A stretch of 64,000 nt of DNA from Dioszegia crocea (taxonomy: Eukaryota > Basidiomycota > Tremellomycetes > Tremellales > Bulleribasidiaceae), in the NCBI GenBank assembly GCA_001600615.1, contig BCKK01000008.1, positions 850,134 through 914,133 on the forward strand. Reading direction: 5' to 3'. The translations under genes were made by a program, and so were the position numbers. Under the pieces are notes generated by a model, which searched no databases, was not told where the DNA came from, and saw only the letters and a list, made by a program, of their open reading frames with translations. Numbering within the stretch: the stretch's first letter is position 1; each line of letters starts with the position of its first letter. Positions 37,479 through 48,300 of this stretch are shown piece after piece.

Positions 37479-38728
37479 TCACCCATCATTCCCCCGAGTC
37501 GATTTCCTCTGCAAAGCATTAGCGACTTCGTACCACAAGGGGTCATAAAGCAGGGATGCGTACCCACAATCGCTGAGCAATCCCGGGACCCTTGCCACCT
37601 CCGCTTCCACCTCCACTGCCACTGCCACCCGCCCCAGCCCCACCGTCCATATCCATTGTAGATGGTTGATACTCATCACGCGATCCACCCTGTCCCCAAG
37701 CGTCTCTACTTGCGTTCCGGCCCGACGATCCACCTCCGCCCTGGTTATTCCATTGCTTGCTTTCCTTCTTAGCATCTTTGTCTTTCTGCGCATCGTAATA
37801 CTGCTCATTCCGGAATGCCTTGTATGCAGCCAGAGCAGCTGATTCTTGCGAGGCAGACGAGCGAACTTCGGCAATTCGAGCGTCTAGTGCAGTGAGGAGG
37901 TGTTGGGCTGTGGTGCACCTACCAAGTCAGCTCTTTGCCCCTAAAGACCGAGGGTAGACGAGCTGGACGCACCAATCTTCTAGTCTTTGCTGGACTACAG
38001 GGAGATCTCTAGGTGACACATCACGACCTGCGACCCAGTCGATGTGCAACACGCGCTCGTTGTGGTGCATTTTGCCCGCTAGGAGGCCGGAGTAGATGAC
38101 ATCGATGATGAGGTCTTCGAGAGCGCGGACGGAGTCTATTTGCAGGGCAGCGAGGAGATCATCGTATGGTAGTGCCTACCGGGGTGAGCTAAGATTCCAC
38201 AAACAGCTCGTAGTGGAGTGGCCAGCTTGATTGTAGATTGAATAACCCACGCGTCGTTGGAGAGCGAGAGAAACTAGGGTGAGGTGTTGAAGCTTGACCA
38301 AGTGCGCTGGGCTGAGGGGTGGGTATGAGTCTTTGTTGGCTGTAGGCGTCAGTTTGATCAGCAGAATGTGGATGTTGCGCGAGCGAGCTGAGACAAACCA
38401 GAGTAAGACTCTAGCGTTCCATAGGCGAAGAGCTCCAAGAGCTGATGTGACTTGACGAGGTTGGCATCGGATGCCAGCTGATCAGGTCAGCTCGCGGCTT
38501 TATATGGAATGGGATCCTGAACTCACGCTACTTATCCCAGGCAGAGCTAGTAGCTCTCCGAAGATGTACACGCCCGGCTGAGAATCATCAGCAACCATCA
38601 CCACTTCGAAAGGGTCTACTTACAGCGGCCGTAGCGTCCGATATGACTTTCGCGGCTGAGGCTCCTTTTGTCGATCGAGCCAGTAACAGGAAGGGTTCCA
38701 GCCTCGCTGCGTGATCGTAGTCTGCCAT
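37479..38728 (-). CDS. CSN7: COP9 signalosome subunit 7 (PCI domain)
   Basis: Seven exons. The start MADYDHAARLEPFLLLARSTKGASAAKVISDAT and then PGVYIFGELLALPGI match the CSN7 N-terminus. The PCI domain continues HQLLELFAYGTLESY, HLVKLQHLTLVSLA, LPYDDLLAALQIDSVRALEDLIIDVIYSGLLAGKM, and VLHIDWVAGRDV. A helical segment and a Gly/Ser-rich tail follow, with the last intron (37506-37560 region) joining RLW to RKSTRGNDG. CSN7 is part of the complex that removes Nedd8 from cullins and so tunes SCF ligases. It shares a 206-base promoter gap with MIC19. Its presence alongside F-box-like genes in one window is probably coincidental. Confidence 0.9.
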
Positions 38729-38934
38729 CTGTGTATAGGGATAGACGATGGATGGATGGAAGAAGGAATGAGTAGCTGGACCGCGGTCGATGAGGGGGTA
38801 GGCGCCAGAATATCAGGGGTCGTCGCTTACGTATTGACCCCTCCCACCTCTACCCGGATCTTTCCGCTGCCAATCTACAATCTGGAAATTACACCCATCT
38901 ACACCTTTCTATACCCAGGCAGAGTCATCATAAA
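38729..38934. promoter_or_regulatory. Short bidirectional CSN7/MIC19 promoter
   Basis: Only 206 bases separate the two divergent start codons, so both promoters must overlap here. No clear TATA box. Confidence 0.5.
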
Positions 38935-39624
38935 ATGGGCGCACAGCAGTCCTCTCAGGCTCCTCAGGAGCAAGTGTTCCAATCAGAGCCTTCAACCTCG
39001 GTTCAGGTATGTCTGGGTCTGTCACACGAGACTTTTCCCCGCAGGGATCTTCATAAGGGGTTCTCAGCTAAGATCTACAGTTCTCTCCATCATTAATCGA
39101 TCGTCTATCCTCTCCGGCCCCATCATCCGATAGTGGGAACTCTCGCTCATCCTCCCCTACCAAGAGCAATGCGGACAATGAGGTTCGCCGGCGCTTGGCA
39201 GCCGAATCCGCACATATCAGAAAAGAGGAGTCTGAGATCCTGTCCAAGATCTCTGCAGCGCTAGAAAAGGAGAATATGGAGAAGGAGAAGCCTGGGATGA
39301 GCTCTGAGGTGCTGGGTAGGGATATTGAGGAGGTACGGGAGAAGATTGAGAGAATGACCAAGGAGACAAAAGCGAAAGAGGGTGAGGGAGTTAGGAAGGC
39401 TAAAGAGAGTGTGATTGCTTGTTATGCGTAATTTCAATCGAGCTTGGGGTGGGGGATGTTTGCTGATATCCTAGGGCCAAGAAGGATAAGCCATTAGATT
39501 GCTGGAAGGAGGTCGAGGCATTTAAGTCTGAGGTATCAAAATTGGAGCAGGTGAGTTTTGGGTGATGCCTAAGGATCTGGACTGAAGCTGACACCTCTAG
39601 GCTTTCGTCAAGTCCATGCAATAG
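38935..39624 (+). CDS. MIC19: MICOS subunit MIC19
   Basis: Four exons (38935-39006, 39081-39427, 39475-39550, 39601-39624), 172 residues. It begins MGAQQSSQ; Gly at position 2 would allow N-myristoylation, as in animal CHCHD3. A Ser/Pro-rich segment is followed by a helical charged region (RRRLAAESAHIRKEESEIL, then DIEEVREKIERM). The C-terminal half-CHCH follows: two Cys in CYAAKKDKPLDCWKEVEAFK and a final helix EQAFVKSMQ. Fungal Mic19 proteins have this single Cys pair, bind Mic60 and help form cristae junctions in the mitochondrial intermembrane space (family knowledge). The order of the conserved CWKEV block and length support the call. Confidence 0.88.
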
Positions 39625-40031
39625 ATAGTACATGTATCTGAGCTATAACCTGAACATGTCGCTCCGTACTTACCCCTAGGAAGGATTATGGGTCATCGGC
39701 AACGCACTGATGTAGCAACACCCCTGCGCTCCCTTTCCGCGATCCTACCCTTTTCCCCTCGGATCATCGGCTCCGCCCTGGAGGCGTTTCACACCCGAAA
39801 CGATACTAGTACGACTCGATGACAGAGCGTTTCATCGACTCACGGATCTGCAGACAAAGGATAGGCTGTACCTCCGGACCGTAGGCGTGTTTCGGCCGGT
39901 CGCCTCCACTTACCCCTGTCAGGTATAAGTTCAGGCCGACCACAACCCTCCCACCGCCTCAACAGCCTGTTCCGGACCCGACTGTCTCCAAGCGAAGTAT
40001 TCAAGGGCACCATACACGCCCTCGAGTCAAT
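39625..40031. other. Intergenic region between MIC19 and the SUR7-like pair
   Basis: About 400 bases. No supported gene. It includes the MIC19 3' UTR and the upstream region of the first SUR7-like gene. Confidence 0.4.
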
Positions 40032-41271
40032 ATGAAGAAAAATATCGGCACAGTCCTCGTGTTCGACACCAACCCACCTTATAAGCGATGGGACGGTAAT
40101 CAAGCGACCTACCTATTCTTCCCTGTCTTCGCCTCCTTCATCCTCACGCTCATCGGTACACTCTCCGCAAACATCATCCCGGGTCTTTCAGCCGTGAATG
40201 TTCATGCCCAGTCCGGCGAGGGGGTGGTGAGGTTCGGTGGGTGGGGCGTGTTCATTGATGGTTTTCCTAATGAGAAGTGAGTCTATGGAATGAGTTTCGC
40301 TAATGTCAGGGCACGCTGCATGTCTTACAGTGTCTTTGACAACAACACATTGGCGCTCGCAGCTTTACCCACCGGCGTGCTGAGCATGGGCATCAGCCCT
40401 TCGGCAGTGGATGGCTCATATAAATTAGCGAATGGGATCATGCATGTTCTTGGTGAGTCTTTCTACCAGGTCAAGTATGCAGAGCTGATTATCTCAGCCT
40501 GCATCGTTGCTTGGCTGGCTACCACCTGGGTTCTTGCTGCGTCGGGCGAGTGTGAGAATAAAGGGAAGTACGCGTGGGATTGGACGAGGTGGGCATGGTG
40601 GGGTAATACCGCCAGTCTCATCACGGGTCTGGTTCCTGTAAGTCTGATCGCTCCTTTGCTCTCTAAATGTCAAGCTGACTCGATCAGTTCGCACTGGACA
40701 TCGCCCTCATTCCAAAGACTGCATCATTGGTGAAGATGGCAGATGGCTCAGCGGGCAAAGTGACTGCAGGGTACGTCACCTCTCTTCCCCTCTGATTCAT
40801 CCGAGATCATTGGTTGCCACAACATACTCCACCACACGGGAGACCTGCTGATCTTCCAGATCCACAATCTACATGTCCGCAGCAGCTACTGGGCTCAACT
40901 TCATCACCCTCCTAGTCCGATATCTCTGGTCCCGCCGTCAGCCTAGGCCAAGCTGGACGACGAGCGACTTCCTCGTCGACCCACTTGCTCCTGCGCCTGG
41001 ATCAACTGTAGCTGGGGCGAATAAGGCGCTGCCTGATGTCCCGCAAATGCATGCCGACTTTGGTGTCAAGGGATTGGACGATCCTCCTTCGTGGTGAGTG
41101 ATGTTCAATTTCTGCCGAGGTGAATTGTGCGCTGACAGCTACAGGGAAAGCCTGAATCTCGACTCGACTCTTCGAGAGGACGATAAAGCCGAGTGGTCCC
41201 GAGCCGATAATGCGTTGGAAAGCATCGATGAGAATAGCGCCAGTCTGGTTCGGGATGGCTATGCCGTCTGA
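40032..41271 (+). CDS. SUR7/PalI-like four-pass membrane protein, copy A
   Basis: Six exons with short introns. TM1 is near the start (YLFFPVFASFILTLIGTLSANIIPGL), followed by an extracellular loop with two Cys-flanked conserved blocks (GWGVFIDGF, CMSYSVFDNN, ALPTGVLSMGI). TM2 (ACIVAWLATTWVLAAS), TM3 (LITGLVPFALDIALIPK) and TM4 (TIYMSAAATGLNFITLLVRYLW) follow. The cytosolic tail has SDFLVDP and acidic patches and ends RDGYAV. The fold resembles the SUR7/PalI/claudin-like superfamily of plasma-membrane microdomain or pH-sensing proteins; sequence similarity is too loose to name the member. The gene at 41773-43145 is a clear head-to-tail duplicate. Confidence 0.7.
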
Positions 41272-41772
41272 CCGGCCCCATATGCGCGACACAAGATCGC
41301 TTACGATGTTTTTCATAGATCACCAATCGAGTGAGATCTGAGATATGACGAAGCGTTATGGCTGAGATGTACTGATAGAGATGGAAAGGAAGAAAGTACT
41401 GAATGTGCATATTGTAATCGTGATGAAGTAGTGTACAGTGTACACATGTCGTTCTGATTTGCACTGACCTTGAGGCGTGCTCTGACTAAACTGGCTAGCC
41501 AGCACCCACGGTGTCAAAACTCACAATACGAAAATCAGACTTTAGACAGAGGGCAGCCCCTGCCGTAGGCTGAAAGGATTAACGATGAGACCCCGTGTGG
41601 GTGAGCAAATGAAAGGGTTCAATGTCACCTCAACGTCGCGGCCCATCGATCCTCCTCGGTTTGAGGTACGTGTGTTGACATACAGTCTGCGCCTGGAGTG
41701 TATCTGTCCTACTCGACAACATCGATGCCACGCAAGTAAAGACATCAACCTGCTGAAAACTACAGTTCAAGA
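41272..41772. other. Intergenic region between the two SUR7-like copies
   Basis: About 500 bases. Small ORFs on both strands are featureless. It should include the promoter of copy B. Confidence 0.4.
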
Positions 41773-43145
41773 ATGTCAGAGCCCGCAGACCAACGCTCAT
41801 GGGGAAGCACCGGCCGGAGTTTTGCTTCCCCATCTGGCCGTGTCAGGGGCAACCAAGCGATCTACCTCTTCTTCCCCATCTTCGCCTCGTTGATCCTCAT
41901 CCTCATGAGCAGCCTGTCCGCCTCGCTCATTCCAGGCCTAGCGGTCGTGGAGATACATTCAACCAATCAAACTGTATCGAACAATCATACTGAGGCATGG
42001 TCAGGCGTCGTCAAGCTTGGAGGTATGGGAATATGTGTTGAGGGGTTCGAGAACTTCACGTCAGTCAAGTGCATCCAACCATCAGGGCGGGATTGAACGC
42101 TGATGTCAGAAGGTCTACCTGCGTACCGTATAGTCTTTTCGGCAATAACGATCGACAGCTCGCTGATGTTCCCGCTGGAATCTTGACACTGGGAATCGAT
42201 CCGTCCCCCTCTGACAACATATATAAGATTGTCAACCTCGTAGCTCACATCTTGGGTGAGTCATGCCGCTTGACTCTTGAACTCAGGACTTGCAAGCTGG
42301 TGACCAGCTATTCAGGCGTTGGCTGACAAATTAGCAAGCTCCGCAGGCATAATGGCTGTCATTCTGGTGCTTGGCGCGATTGAGGAGTATCGAGCGAAGG
42401 GAAGGTGGGCTATGCGATATACCCGAAGAGCGTGGCATGCCAACTCAGTGTGTCTGCTACTGAACATCGTTCCTGTAAGTGCTTGATTCTTGGCGACAGG
42501 CGGGGCGTGGTCCTCGTCGGAGTCTCGATTCTTGGCTGACTGGACAGTTTGGCCTTGATGTCGCCCTGATCCCAAAAGCAGCGACGATGGTCAACCGGGT
42601 CAATGACATTAATATTCCGATCGGAAAAGTTGTACCAGGGTATGTCTTCTAAAATCTAAATCGAATCGGTCAGCGCGCGATGCAACGACGGGACTGATCT
42701 CTTAGAGCAACAATCTACATGTCAGTCGCCGCACTGATAATCGATCTCGCCACTTTCCTTGTTTGGCTATTCTGGGCCCGAAGACAGCCTGCTCCCAGGT
42801 GGCTCCAGAGCGACTTCGTTGTCGATCCCAAACTCCCATCTCCTGAGTCATTCATCGCTGCTGGTTCGATGGTAGAGACGGGTACACAGCCTACTTTCGA
42901 CATTGGGTCATACCCTGGCTTCCCGTCTGCACTTATGGGTCATCAGAATCAAGTCTCCCCAATGCTGTGAGTTGTGGATTCCATTGCCTCTCCACATAGC
43001 AATCAGTCAGCTGAATCGAGATAGGGCAAGTGAGTATCCCCAACGTCATCAGGGGCAAGGCTGGGATGAGCGGGCGCCGGTGGTCGGGCCCAATGTCCCC
43101 CTCCAGGAGCCGCAAGGTCTAGCCGCGAACAATCATGCAGTGTAA
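41773..43145 (+). CDS. SUR7/PalI-like four-pass membrane protein, copy B
   Basis: Same architecture and intron positions as copy A where checked. TM1 reads AIYLFFPIFASLILILMSSLSASLIPGLAVV. Extracellular blocks are GMGICVEGF, CVPYSLFGNN and DVPAGILTLGIDPSPSDN. TM2 (AGIMAVILVLGAIEEY), TM3 (CLLLNIVPFGLDVALIPK) and TM4 (TIYMSVAALIIDLATFLVWLFW) follow. The tail has RQPAPRWLQSDFVVDP, as in copy A, then diverges to a Gln/Gly/Pro-rich end (EPQGLAANNHAV) after a final intron near 42968-43026. The copies are clearly homologous but well diverged, so the duplication is old or the pair has been evolving fast. Localisation and function are inferred only from the fold. Confidence 0.7.
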
Positions 43146-43631
43146 ATGAATATTACATCGTTTGTCCGTGATGACATCAGCTCATCTTGCACGACGATAC
43201 ATCACCTTTGTGTCCGAAGCGAGAAGATTGTGAGTAACGTTCAGGGTCGAGTGTCAAGTCGGCGCCGCCCGGGTTCATTGGCTTGATTCTCGAATTCGGG
43301 GTCTGCACCCACCGTTTACCATTAGTGTCCGGACGTTTGGGCCGTGAACGACTCGCTGAGTGGTCAGACTTCGCTGAAGATGGGCGAGAAGCTACTTGAG
43401 AAGCTCGAGCTAGTCACTGCTCATCACGCGGTCAGTCAGCGCGGTAGCACGTTGGCATCAGCATGTCAATAAGTTCGCGTTCCTCCGGCCCGCTCGTACT
43501 CTGATCGAGCCATGTCTCAGCTGCTGTGTACCCGAGCCGTCAACGGGTCCATGGATATAGCACTTCGGAATCTGGATCTGGACAGATCAATCGATAGTCG
43601 ATCAGAACACAGCGGCTTGAACAAGCGGGAA

Positions 43632-43690
43632 AATGGATAGATGGATAGATAGATAGACAATAGATGCGTGGAATAGATAGAATAGATAAT
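43632..43690. repeat. GATA-type microsatellite
   Basis: Repeated GATAGAT/GGATAGAT units, interrupted, over about 59 bases. Confidence 0.7.
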
Positions 43691-43740
43691 CGTTCCGGAG
43701 AATTGCGGCGTTATAAATCTCCAATAGAGGGGATTTCGGC

Positions 43741-43806
43741 GAGACATGAGACATGAGACATGAGACAGTAGACAGCAGACGATAGACGTCAGACAGCAGA
43801 CATCAG
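43741..43806. repeat. Degenerate AGACA(TG)-type tandem repeat
   Basis: GAGACATGAGACATGAGACA followed by degenerate AGACAG/AGACGT units, on a 7-8 base period, for about 66 bases. Confidence 0.7.
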
Positions 43807-44058
43807 AGGCCAAAGACTCGGACTTTTGCGGTGTTATCTGTTCAGTCACTAGCAGTAATTTCGGCGTCAGATGGCCCTAGTGCCTCCACCCCTTCCCCAC
43901 TTGCGACCTCCACCGCGGGTGGATACCTTCACCTTTGGTGAATGATCAATCATGAATCAGCTTCGATCTATCCCTCAACTGTCATACATCTACAGTCGCA
44001 CTCGATCACCAGTCGGATGAGCTAAGCAGACGTCCACATTCCATTGCCGCTCGAGACG

Positions 44059-44064
44059 TATAAA
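44059..44064 (+). promoter_or_regulatory. Probable TATA box of the ABM-like gene
   Basis: TATAAA sits 121 bases before the ATG at 44185, after a CCATTGCCG motif. Confidence 0.45.
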
Positions 44065-44184
44065 GCGTGGGCAAGGATTGGTCGACTGCCTCGCAACTCC
44101 CCTTCGAACACTCATCAAGCTCACTGTCAAGCCTACCGACCACATCGCAACTACGCCCAGCGCAACCTCACACATCTGCACCCA

Positions 44185-44742
44185 ATGTCAAGCCTCAGTG
44201 AGCTCTTCTCTTTGATACTGCCTCGTTGAGACGGAGCTTATCCATCTCTATCCTTCTTACGGGAGTAACGCTGACCATACCCAGTGCCCAACCTATCTCC
44301 ATCATGGGAGACAGCCCACCCGAAACATCCCTCTTTCCAGCTCCACGGCACCCCCTCCACTCCCGGTCCCAAAGCCTACTTCATCCAACTGGAAGCTCGC
44401 CCAGGCCACGAAGATGCCGTTGCCGCTTTTCTACGGGATATCAACACTGGCGTCAATCTCGAACCGGGCACTGGACCGTGGTTCGGCACGAGATACTCCA
44501 AGACTACCTTCGCCATCTTTGAGGCGTTCCCGGATCATAAGCGGAGGACGGATCATGATTCCGGTCCTGGCGGATTGAACTTTGCGAGGTTTGATGAGTT
44601 GAGGGAGATGCTGGCTTGGCCGGCGCAGATCTACCGGTTGGATGTGATGCATGGGAAGTTTGGGACGATGTTTGGGGAGAAGACGGAGTTTGAGGGAAGG
44701 GAGGGGTATGAGAATCAGCAGGGGATGAAGTCTCGGATGTAG
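44185..44742 (+). CDS. ABM-like dimeric alpha/beta-barrel protein
   Basis: Two exons (44185-44197, 44285-44742), 156 residues. The 13-base first exon ends in a single A that joins TG of exon 2, so the Met of the second exon (MPNLS) is internal. The core block PKAYFIQLEARPGHEDAVAAFLRDI is typical of antibiotic-biosynthesis-monooxygenase-like dimeric barrels (K/R-rich start, ...RPG.E..V..FL). It continues WFGTRYSKTTFAIFEAFPD and DHDSGPGGLNFARFDELREML. Such proteins range from quinol oxidases to regulators; the substrate is unknown. A TATA box and short leader suggest a regulated or strongly expressed gene. Confidence 0.75.
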
Positions 44743-44901
44743 CTGGGATATTTGACGTTAATTTGTACATGCAAAGGAGCACACCCATGTATTCTGCTCT
44801 CGGTTATCCTACACCGCTCGACAGCAAAAGCAAGGACTGACAAGCCATGCATCATGCATGCAACGGCAGAGAGACATCCCAACTTGCAAAAGAGAATATT
44901 T

Positions 44902-45091
44902 GGGGTACCCTGACATCAGAAGCCGGTAGTGCGGTGGCAACGACATCGTGGCGAGGCGTGTAGCAAGCTACAGAGACCTGCCGGGCTCAGAAAAATCTCG
45001 CGAGAAGAAGTCCCCGTAGGGACGTAACGCTTCTCACAGCGTTAAGAACAGATACTACACATGATCTTAGCCAAAAGAGGCCAGAGAGGAT
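44902..45091 (-). ncRNA. U2 spliceosomal snRNA
   Basis: On the minus strand the RNA starts ATCCTCTCTGGCC, followed by TTTTGGCTAAGATCA as in all U2 RNAs. GTGTAGTATCTGTTCTTAA comes next, with GUAGUA as the branch-site-pairing sequence. A perfect hairpin AACGCTGTGAGAAGCGTT (stem-loop IIa) follows, then GTCCCTACGGGGAC (IIb), a U-rich Sm-like site GATTTTTC, and the stem III loop GTAGCTTGCTAC, close to human AGCUUGCU. The end is near TACCCC at 44902, giving about 190 nt, the usual U2 length. Within the body the stem I loop and IIa regions differ from animal U2, but every functional landmark is present. It lies alone between the ABM-like and RhoGAP genes. Confidence 0.93.
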
Positions 45092-45368
45092 GAAAATAGG
45101 CAGGAATGTCACAGTGGGGCGGGTTCCAGCGACGCGGCATTCGGCATTTCATATTGCCGAGTTTGTGGCGGTTTTTCGGCTGGTCCCGCCGCTGGCTGAT
45201 CTCCGTCATATGCATCCATGTCACTTCAACTATAGCCATTGTACTAGATATGCATAGATAGTATAGTACAAATCCTGTACACTGGAGCGCATGATGATAC
45301 CGGATCACCTATTTTCAATTTTGCCTTACTTTCCCTCGACATTTCACCCTTTACACCCCATCCAGTCC

Positions 45369-48300
45369 TCATCTCTCCTCCGCAAATGCACTTGCGGCAT
45401 TCTCCACCATCCACTGGATACACATAGCCTTTCCACCCATATCTCCAAACTCCCGATTAGGATCTGACGAGCGCATAAGAGTGGCTAGATGATCAGCGCG
45501 GAACTTCCAATGAGACGTGGCGGAGGTAACTCACGCCCAAAGACAACCCCTAGATTCTGACTCGTCATCAAGTTGTTCCCACTGGCAGCTGTCACTCGGT
45601 TGAGATGCAACATGAGCGCTCGAAGAGTGTTGTAGTGCTCCTTCGGCAGCTCCTTCAGTAAAGCGACGAGGGCGGTGTGGCGATTCGACATGTCCTTTAT
45701 GGCTGAAAATGTCAGCTTTGCGTCTCCTGTCCAGACCCGTCCAACTCACTAGCAGCAGCGACAAAGCTCTCATGTAGCGCATGAGTCAACAAGGGATTTG
45801 GCAGTTGCCGGAAATACGTCTTGAGCGTACTGGTCACACTGGAAATATCGTTGAAAGCCTCGACGTCCGCCAAATCGAATGCGTCGTAATCGCCACGCTC
45901 AAAGAGTTGCTGTATTTGTTTGGATTGGGATGATCCCCCGGTCTTCCGATAGATGCCTTCGTATTCCATGCCTTTTGAGAATCAGTAAATGCCAATCACG
46001 GTATAGGCCTGACCAACTCACCGACTGCTTCCACAGCTGAGATACTCTTCGTTACGATGACGGGTACATCTGCGCGATCTGCTGATGCTTGCTCGGCGAG
46101 GTCCCGACCGAACATTGATGGAGCTAGGAAGTCAGTCAACACCACATGTCAGAATGAGCGCAACTCACGGAGTGGTCCATCCATATGATCCGTCGTCGTA
46201 CTCTTGCTTCCGGCACAACTCCTCGGTAGCTTCTCGGCACACTTGGCGTGACATACAGTAGCACAAGCTGATCACAAATCAGCCTTATCCATCTAACCCA
46301 TATCGTCAGACTCACAAGAACACTTGACCTCCTGCAGCCCCCACATCTTCTCAGCACACAAATCACACCTCGCAAACCGCATACTCGAATGCTGCTGGAA
46401 AGTGTGCTCCCTAATCCCAAACTCCGTGCTAGGCCTCTGTAGCTTTCTATCCAGACCACCAGGTCCCGGCAGACCCAAAGCCAAAGGCCTCGATATGCTA
46501 GCTGACGAGATTGGCTCTCCGCCGGCCGAAGGACCCTTTGAGGATTTGTAGCCATACCACTTGAATCTGCGTGCGGGAGCAGCTTCGATGGGCTGAGGTT
46601 CGGGTTTGGTGACTTTGACAACTCGAGCAGTCTCCTCGGGTACCTCTTGCAAAGTAGCAGAGGTCGCAAGAGATGAGAGACTTGGAGAATTGGAAGGGTG
46701 GTGGCCTCGCTTGTTGAATATCGTCGGTCCGCGTTGTCGAGCCAGGCTCTCCTGCATGGATTCAACCTGCCGCGAAAGTTGAGTGTTGAGCTCGGCCATC
46801 TCCTCGTTCTTCGCCGCGAGCGCTGTCGACTCTTCGAGGAACTGGTCTCGTGTTTCCCGGAGGTCGGCGATCTCCCGCTGGAGAGCTTCGCGCTGCGCTA
46901 TGAGGGGCTCGAGCTCTTCGCGGTATTGCTCTTTGATGGTGTCGAGGCGATTGGTGAGGGACACGGAAACATCGCCAGCCTCTCCCATCTCTGCTCCAGA
47001 GCTGGATGATCAGCAACAAATCATGAATCATCCTCAGAGAGCGAGCTTACCTGTTACGCTTCTGTAACTCTTCGACCTCGGCAATGGTCATATCCCTCTG
47101 CGCCCTCAATCTCGATATATCCCTTTCCAATCCTGTCAAAGAGTTCGCCAGATCATGACTTCTCCTCCGCATATTCTCTTGCCGCCGCTCATCTCCACTA
47201 ACGACGCTCAGTCGAGCCGTCTGCGAGTGAACCTGAGCCCTGAGACGAGAGATCTCAGCCTCCATATCGCGACGCAGCGCGACCTCCTTATCATACTCCT
47301 CCCCGGCTACCGTCAAGCCTTCCGAGTACTGTTGCGAGGTCCGCTGTTTGATAAGCTTCTAATCTCCAGTCCACCATCTACAGCTGAAAACTCACCTTGG
47401 CGCCGGTATATTTATTTCTCAGGCCCGAAATCACATCCTTCAACTCCTCCACCTCAGCCACAATCCCACTCAACATCCTTACATCTACTTCCACCTTGTC
47501 CCTGGACGCATGCTTCGCCTCTGCCACAACACTGACGATCTCGGAGAAGGCGCTATCCGGTCCTAGCCTTCCCGAAATCGAATGTGTAGATTCCGCTGAC
47601 GGCTGTCTCGTACGCAACATTGGCGCATTCTGGGAATTGGGCGACAGCCTTGTGCGCCCAGGCGAGTGATCCCGCTCGCCGAGTTGACGGAAGAATGAGC
47701 TGTTGGATACTGGGGGTGAACGTGAGATGGGGCCGTCTGTCGAAGGTGATCCGGGTGGGGTGTCGTCAAGATCTATCTCAACCTTTGATGTAGGGGAAGA
47801 CAGGGCTGCGGTGGCGGGCGTAACTGTCGGTTGAGCGGGAATAATATCTGGCTTCGTCTCCGTCGGGGACTGGTCGATTCCGTTTAGGATCAACGCAAAG
47901 TCCGGATCTGATAGAGAGAAGGACATGGTGGGCAGATTCGGCGCGATGAGCTTGGGAAGAGATGAGGACGTCTGTGTTGCCATGGGAGGATCATTCTCCT
48001 CCTCCTCTAATAGCTCCTCCTCTCGTACCGGTGGTGTAGTCGCTGCAGTGGCCGAATGCGACCGTGCTCTCGGTTGAGTATTACTGAGATTGACATCGGT
48101 CAGACTGCTTTTGCGTGGGGGAGGGGTGTGTGAGTCCGGAGTGGTAGAGCGCTGTAAGGGATTTGCGAGGCTTTTGAACGGGAAACCTTCCGCAGCTAAA
48201 TTTGGATGTTGTGGAGAGGGGCTGGTAGGGGATGTCGACAGTGAATCGGCAGCTTTGTTGATGTCTGTAAAGCTTGCGCGAAGGGGAGAGGGAGGGAGCG

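Larger units (their letters stand above)
43146..44184. other. Intergenic region with two simple-sequence tracts
   Basis: About 1 kb between copy B and the ABM-like gene, with no supported gene. It contains a GATA-type tract at 43632-43690 and a GAGACAT-type tract at 43741-43806. The 3' end holds the promoter of the ABM-like gene. Confidence 0.5.
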
